A stretch of DNA of 18,729 bases from Deltaproteobacteria bacterium. Its GTDB lineage: Bacteria > Desulfobacterota > Binatia > Binatales > Binataceae. Numbering within the stretch: position 1 is the stretch's first letter; each line of letters starts with the position of its first letter. Position numbers and translations under genes: made by a program. The notes under the pieces were generated by a model. It was not told the origin of the DNA, did no database searches, and saw nothing but the letters and a program-made list of their open reading frames with translations. Below are positions 14,980-18,729 of the stretch, in pieces. Where the stretch lies: the NCBI GenBank assembly GCA_021786815.1, contig JAJYMR010000167.1, positions 1 through 18,729 on the forward strand, written 5' to 3'.

Positions 14980-14989
14980 CGGACTGCGC

Positions 14990-15598
14990 CTATTTCGAGA
15001 TGGTCGAACGGCGCGCCGCAGCCGCCCCGAAGTCGCTCGATGAGGAGAACTTCGATGCGTTCTTCGGGTTGGCCCCGATCGAGCCCGGCTCCACGTGCAT
15101 CTCGTTGTACGTCTTGATTACCTGGTCGGTGATGTCGATGCTTGGCGCACCCCACAGAATGGAGCCCTTCTCGAGCACCATCGTGTAGCCCTGGCGTTGG
15201 GCTATCTGCTGGACGATCTGGGCGAGGTCGTGCACGATCCTGCCGGTCATCTCGTTGTCCTTGCGGGCGAGCTCCTCGCGATAATCGTTGTACTGGCGCT
15301 TGAAGTCCCTGACCTTGCCGACGTACTCGTCCTGGAGGTTCTGGCGCTGCTCGGGCTTCATCAGCATCCCTTTTTTCTCCAGTTCGTCCTTGAGCTCCTG
15401 GAGCTGCTTCTGCTCGGCTTGCAACTTGCCTTCGGCCGCCTGGACCTTGACCTGGAACTGCGCCTTGGCCTGTTTGCCGGCGTTGCACTCGTTCAGGGCG
15501 CGTTGAATATCAACATAGGCGAGCTTGACTTCCGCGAACGCGGGAGCAGCCGCGAGAAGCGTGATGAACGCTGCAACTACCATCAAACGCTTTCTCAT
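14990..15598 (-). CDS. skp: Skp/OmpH family periplasmic chaperone
   Basis: Skp holds unfolded outer-membrane proteins in the periplasm and passes them to the BAM complex. The 202-residue precursor has a clear signal peptide, MRKRLMVVAAFITLLAAAPAFA, with likely cleavage after A22. It then has the conserved VKLAYVDIQRALNE start of the mature protein (24-37), a long charged coiled coil (about 45-135) rich in Lys/Gln/Glu, and the returning strand YTMVLEKGSILW (138-149). After TYNEMHV an unusual tail of roughly 30 residues (170-202), rich in Ser/Ala with a basic end, extends beyond the usual OmpH boundary. The ribosome binding site AAGGAGG (15611-15617) is strong but 12 bases from the ATG. It sits directly downstream of bamA, as in many proteobacteria. 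Confidence 0.93.
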   Translation of the reverse strand: MRKRLMVVAAFITLLAAAPAFAEVKLAYVDIQRALNECNAGKQAKAQFQVKVQAAEGKLQAEQKQLQELKDELEKKGMLMKPEQRQNLQDEYVGKVRDFKRQYNDYREELARKDNEMTGRIVHDLAQIVQQIAQRQGYTMVLEKGSILWGAPSIDITDQVIKTYNEMHVEPGSIGANPKNASKFSSSSDFGAAAARRSTISK

Positions 15599-15610
15599 CT
15601 GGACCGCAAT

Positions 15611-15617
15611 CCTCCTT
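15611..15617 (-). promoter_or_regulatory. Strong Shine-Dalgarno sequence for skp
   Basis: The minus strand reads AAGGAGG, a perfect anti-16S match, 12 bases before the skp ATG at 15598. Spacing is on the long side but the site supports that start. Confidence 0.6.
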
Positions 15618-15732
15618 GTAAGCCGCTACTCTGGCCAAAGCCCCTGACAGGAATCAATCAAGCACCAGGAGAACCCGGCCGTTCGAGACGGTCATCCGTG
15701 GGGACATTAAAAACAGTTTTGGCGGCGGCGCG
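15618..15732. other. Intergenic spacer between bamA and skp
   Basis: It contains a small inverted repeat, GGCCGT (15677-15682) with ACGGTC (15688-15693) around TCGAG, and an A/T-rich stretch near 15707-15720 just after bamA. No hairpin followed by a T run and no convincing promoter is visible, so read-through from bamA into skp is likely. Confidence 0.4.
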
Positions 15733-18102
15733 CTAGAGTGGGGCGCCTGCGCCGACCTCGAAGACGGTGCCGAGATCCTGCGGACGCGGGTTGATCGGCC
15801 GGGCAACGTCGATTTCGAGCGGTCCGAACGGCGAGCGCCAAAGGATCCCTATGCCATAAGCCCACTGGATATTGTTCAAGGTCATGCTCTGATGCAGCGT
15901 GTAGGCTTGGCCGCCGTCGACGAAGGTCAGTCCCCGGATACCAAGACCGGAAAGAATCGGGAAGGTTATGTCCTCTTCGGTCAGCAGTTCCTTGCTGCCG
16001 CCAACTGTGGTTACCGAGAGCGGTGTCCCGGCTCTGTTATAGGTCGTCACCAAAGGACCGAGCGAATAAAGTTCGTAACCTCGCACGTCGCCCTCTCCTC
16101 CCACGCCGCCCGGGAAGAAGCGCTCGTAGACCGGCATCTCGCCGCCCGCGAAGGTCGAGCCGATGCCGTAGGTGACGCCGGGCGAAAAGACCCACGAGCC
16201 CCAGGTCGGGCTTTTCAGGAAGGTGTAGAACCAACGCCAGTGCGCGGTTCCCTTGAGGAACGGCTCGCCAATTCCCACGCCGGCGAACTCCAGGTTGAGG
16301 CTTTCAATCGAGCCGGTTCGCGGGTCGATCGGATTGTCAACGGTGAACCGCTTGAGACTGGGCATGAATTCCGAAACCTGCGTGTAACCCGCATATTGCC
16401 GTATGGCGAGCGGGGTATACGGAAGGAGTCCGGTAATTCCGACACTCTCGAACTGATACCCAAGTCCCGCGTTCACATCCTTGAGAGAGATCGGTCCGAT
16501 TTCCTTCAACCCGAGCTGGCTGAGCGGGTAGTAGGTGTTGAGCGAAGCGCCGATGTTCGTTTGCGTGAAAGTGAACATGTACATCTCGGAGTCGAACAGC
16601 GACGGCGAGACGGTCAGCGGTATGTCGAGGAACCACGGTTCGGTGTAGGTGAGCGAATAATCCTTGTAAAAATATCCGATCATCGCGCTCAGCATCGCCG
16701 ATTCGCCGCCACCGAACAGGTTCGTATTGCCCAGCGTGAACTGCCCGAAGACGCCCTCGTAACTGTCGAATCCTCCGGCAACCTGGAGCGAAGCCGTATT
16801 GGCCTCGGACACGTTGACGTTCAGGTCTATCTTGTCCGGCTGCTGCGAAGGCGTCGTCGTTATCCGGGTCGAGCTGAAGTAGCCAAGCTGGTCGAGCGCC
16901 TGCTTGGAGTCCCGAATCGCCGAGGCGGAATAGGGCTCCTGCTCCTGGATGTCCAGCGAGCGGCGGATGACCTTATCGGAGGTCTTGGTGTTGCCCGTGA
17001 TGCGGATGCGGTTGACGAGAACGACATGGCCCGGAGTGATGTTGAAGGTCACGTCAACGGTCCGGTTGGCCGGATTGAGCTGCGTCTTCGGCTCGACGTT
17101 GACGAAGGCGTAACCGCGGTTGGAGTAGAAGTCCGAGAGCGTCAGCACGTTGTGCTGGAGCGTTATGCCCTCGAAATCCTGCCCCGCCTTTATCGTCAGC
17201 AGCTTCTCCAGTTCCGAGCGCGGGAATTTCAGATCGCCCGCAAGGCCGACGGCGCCGACCTTGTACTTGGGACCCTCCTCGACCGCGATTTTGATCGTGA
17301 TCGTGTTCACGTGCCGGATGATCTGCGGCTCGGAGACGTGAACGTTCAGGTAACCATTGTTGTAGTAAAAGGCCGCGATACGGTCGACGTCGTCGTCGAG
17401 CTTCTTGCGGTCGAGCACGCCCGAATCGGTGAGCCAGCTCAGGATGTTATGCGTCCCGGTTTCCATCTGCATTCTGAGTTGGCTGGCTGAAAAAGCGTGG
17501 TTGCCGGTGAACTCGATCTTGGTGATCTCGACCTGCGGTCCTTCGTGCACGTTGAACTCGGCAACCGCCGTGTTGCCCGGTCCGGGAATTGCTCGGAAAC
17601 TCACTCTGGCGTCAAGGTAGCCCTTGTCTTCGTAAAGGTGCTCGATCCCTTGCTCGGTTTCCCTGATCCTCATCGGATCCATGATCGAGCCCGGATGGAC
17701 CCGGGTTGCCGCGACCACCTTGTCGTTGGTGGTCCTGAACGCCTTCATCCCGACGATCCTGACGTTGCTTATTTGCGGCCGCTCCTTGACCTTATAGACA
17801 AGGATGTTCTTGCCGCGCTCGGTGACAAGGTCCGCCTTGACCGACTGGAAGAAGCCCATCTGGTAGATGGACTTGATGTCGTGATCGACGGTGGCTTCGT
17901 TGAGCGGCGCGTTGGCGGGCTGGGAGATATGGATCCGGATGGCGTCGGCTTCGACGCGCTGGTTACCCTCGACCCTGATCGCCGAGACGATCGGTCCCTG
18001 CGCAAGCGCATGTGAACCGGCGAGCGGTGGCAGAAGGAGCAGAACCGCACACAATAGCGCACACGTCAAGAGCGCGTTGCATCTTCCTTTTGCCACCAGC
18101 AA
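15733..18102 (-). CDS. bamA: Outer membrane protein assembly factor BamA
   Basis: BamA is the Omp85 core of the BAM machine that inserts beta-barrel proteins into the outer membrane. The 789-residue precursor has a hydrophobic signal sequence ending near LAGSHALAQ (25-35). Five POTRA domains follow (roughly 38-108, 109-189, 190-276, 277-358, 360-435), each with the typical V..I.I.GN/G and YF/GY..A.V patterns. A C-terminal 16-strand barrel (about 437-789) carries the conserved lid motif VRGY (673-676) after FFPGGVGGEGD. The last residues, GTVFEVGAGAPL, lack the usual terminal aromatic residue. The start is uncertain: the longest frame uses TTG 18102 (an in-frame TAG lies 21 bases further up), with GTG 18096 possible. 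No good ribosome binding site precedes either. It lies downstream of lolD past a likely terminator. Confidence 0.96.
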   Translation of the reverse strand: MLVAKGRCNALLTCALLCAVLLLLPPLAGSHALAQGPIVSAIRVEGNQRVEADAIRIHISQPANAPLNEATVDHDIKSIYQMGFFQSVKADLVTERGKNILVYKVKERPQISNVRIVGMKAFRTTNDKVVAATRVHPGSIMDPMRIRETEQGIEHLYEDKGYLDARVSFRAIPGPGNTAVAEFNVHEGPQVEITKIEFTGNHAFSASQLRMQMETGTHNILSWLTDSGVLDRKKLDDDVDRIAAFYYNNGYLNVHVSEPQIIRHVNTITIKIAVEEGPKYKVGAVGLAGDLKFPRSELEKLLTIKAGQDFEGITLQHNVLTLSDFYSNRGYAFVNVEPKTQLNPANRTVDVTFNITPGHVVLVNRIRITGNTKTSDKVIRRSLDIQEQEPYSASAIRDSKQALDQLGYFSSTRITTTPSQQPDKIDLNVNVSEANTASLQVAGGFDSYEGVFGQFTLGNTNLFGGGESAMLSAMIGYFYKDYSLTYTEPWFLDIPLTVSPSLFDSEMYMFTFTQTNIGASLNTYYPLSQLGLKEIGPISLKDVNAGLGYQFESVGITGLLPYTPLAIRQYAGYTQVSEFMPSLKRFTVDNPIDPRTGSIESLNLEFAGVGIGEPFLKGTAHWRWFYTFLKSPTWGSWVFSPGVTYGIGSTFAGGEMPVYERFFPGGVGGEGDVRGYELYSLGPLVTTYNRAGTPLSVTTVGGSKELLTEEDITFPILSGLGIRGLTFVDGGQAYTLHQSMTLNNIQWAYGIGILWRSPFGPLEIDVARPINPRPQDLGTVFEVGAGAPL

Positions 18103-18120
18103 GCACCAGAAACGGCGAAC

Positions 18121-18149
18121 AAACTAACCAATCACTCCGGCGATGTAAA
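18121..18149 (-). promoter_or_regulatory. Candidate sigma70-type promoter for bamA
   Basis: On the minus strand TTTACA (18144-18149) resembles a -35 box (5 of 6) and TAGTTT (18121-18126) a weak -10 box, with an ideal 17-base spacer. It lies between the putative lolD terminator and the bamA start. Transcription would begin about 12 bases before the TTG at 18102, leaving almost no leader. The -10 match is poor, so this is a suggestion. Confidence 0.3.
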
Positions 18150-18190
18150 CCAAAAGGCCCTTCGCCGCGCTTTCGAAAGACCGGCGAAGG
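18150..18190 (-). terminator. Probable intrinsic terminator after lolD
   Basis: On the minus strand the arms CCTTCGCCG and CGGCGAAGG (18182-18190 and 18159-18167) are exact reverse complements. The 14-base loop itself contains the palindrome CTTTCGAAAG, which can extend folding. The stem is followed by GCCTTTTGGTTT, a moderately U-rich tail. It lies 13 bases after the lolD stop, where a terminator is expected. The interrupted U run makes it a moderate call. Confidence 0.55.
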
Positions 18191-18203
18191 CACAGGCCGG
18201 CGA

Positions 18204-18729
18204 TCAGCGGCTTGGTTCCTCGAAGAGTTTCCCGTCCTTGAGTCTGAGCGCCCGGCCCATGCTGCGGGTCAGCCGTTCATTATGGGTCGCGATTATCAGG
18301 GTTATGCCGAGATCGCGGTTGAGGCGATGAAAAAGTTCGTGCACCTCGTCCGCGGTATGCGGATCGAGATTGCCGGTAGGTTCGTCGGCCAGCACCAGCC
18401 TGGGATGAAGCACCACTGCGCGGGCCACCGCGACGCGCTGCTGCTCGCCGCCGGAAAGCTCGGCGGGCCGTCGCCCGGTCTTGTCGCCGAGGCCGACCAT
18501 TTCCAGAACCTCCGCGGCCCGCGCCCGCGCCTTCTGGTCGGGCATCCTTGCGATAAGCGCCGGCATCATCACGTTCTCCAGCGCGGTGAAATCACCGAGC
18601 AGGTAGTGAAACTGGAAGACGAAGCCAAGCTTCAGGTTGCGGAACTCCGCGAGCGCCCCCTCGTCGAGCGCGAACAGGTCCTGCTCCTCGAAATGCACAG
18701 TGCCCGCGGTCGGCCGCTCCAGGCTGCCC
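18204..18729 (-). CDS. lolD: Lipoprotein-releasing ABC transporter ATP-binding protein LolD, start beyond the window
   Basis: LolD powers LolCE (or LolF) extraction of lipoproteins from the inner membrane. The frame is open to the window end, so the N-terminus with Walker A is cut off; about 174 residues remain of a usual 220-235. The first residues, GSLERPTAGTVHFEEQDL, match the region after Walker A. EFRNLKLGFVFQFHYLLGDFTALENV is the highly characteristic LolD Q-loop segment. The signature LSGGEQQRVAVARAVV, Walker B LVLADEPTGNLD and H-loop IIATHNE complete the domain. The GTG at 18698 is internal and not the start. Linkage to bamA and lpx genes matches the lolCDE-bamA arrangement of many delta-type lineages, so a LolC/E permease gene is expected just outside. 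MacB/FtsE-type ATPases are similar, but the Q-loop and context favour LolD. Confidence 0.9.
   Translation of the reverse strand, partial: GSLERPTAGTVHFEEQDLFALDEGALAEFRNLKLGFVFQFHYLLGDFTALENVMMPALIARMPDQKARARAAEVLEMVGLGDKTGRRPAELSGGEQQRVAVARAVVLHPRLVLADEPTGNLDPHTADEVHELFHRLNRDLGITLIIATHNERLTRSMGRALRLKDGKLFEEPSR

Noticed and set aside
15709..15720. A/T-rich palindrome after bamA as a terminator
   Set aside because: The stem is five A-T-rich pairs with almost no loop; no GC-rich stem precedes the T run, so it cannot be called a terminator.
15892..17490. 532-codon + strand open frame antisense to bamA
   Set aside because: Composition is typical of a shadow frame (Arg/Val/Glu/Asp-rich), with no motif; bamA on the other strand is unambiguous.

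Overview
The window is GC-rich, densely packed chromosomal DNA from a Gram-negative (diderm) bacterium that makes lipid A. It carries BamA, Skp, a Lol-type ATPase and most of a Raetz-pathway lipid A/Kdo gene set. The use of LpxI rather than LpxH, and the order lolD-bamA-skp-fabZ-lpxA-lpxI-oxidoreductase-lpxB-msbA-waaA-lpxK, recall lineages once grouped as Deltaproteobacteria (Desulfobacterota, Myxococcota, Binatota and relatives). The taxon is inferred from gene content only. I see no mobile element, CRISPR array, tRNA, rRNA or prophage.

Region 1 (positions 1-4181, + strand) is a housekeeping and stringent-response cluster: yicC (5' end cut, with an apparent frameshift at the window edge), gmk, a bifunctional RelA/SpoT-type (p)ppGpp synthetase/hydrolase that overlaps gmk by 13 bases, and ridA behind a 205-base gap with a strong GC hairpin. 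rpoZ, often found between gmk and spoT, is absent here. Guanylate kinase supplies GDP for GTP, a substrate of the adjacent (p)ppGpp enzyme.

Region 2 (4242-18729, - strand) converges on region 1 and is read from high to low coordinates. It starts with lolD (its start lies beyond the window), a likely terminator and a possible promoter, bamA, skp, fabZ, lpxA, lpxI, a Gfo/Idh/MocA oxidoreductase, lpxB, msbA, waaA (kdtA), lpxK, a 56-residue Trm112/YcaR-like zinc protein, a GT87-like membrane glycosyltransferase and a KdkA/WaaP-like sugar kinase. Most junctions are overlaps (ATGA or 8 bases) or gaps of 2-18 bases, which indicates a translationally coupled operon. The larger gaps are 101, 134 and 141 bases, plus up to 69 bases before the GT87 gene depending on its start.

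Together region 2 covers outer-membrane protein assembly (BamA, Skp), lipoprotein release (LolD), UDP-GlcNAc 3-O-acylation (LpxA), UMP release (LpxI), disaccharide formation (LpxB), 4'-phosphorylation (LpxK), Kdo addition (WaaA), lipid A flipping (MsbA), and probably Kdo phosphorylation and a further sugar addition. lpxD, often found between skp and fabZ, is not there, and lpxC and late acyltransferases are not in the window. No gene-free stretch exceeds 300 bases; the longest is 3593-3797. The window is mainly a conserved envelope-biogenesis locus. Its least explained parts are the orphan oxidoreductase and the GT87/kinase pair at the operon end.
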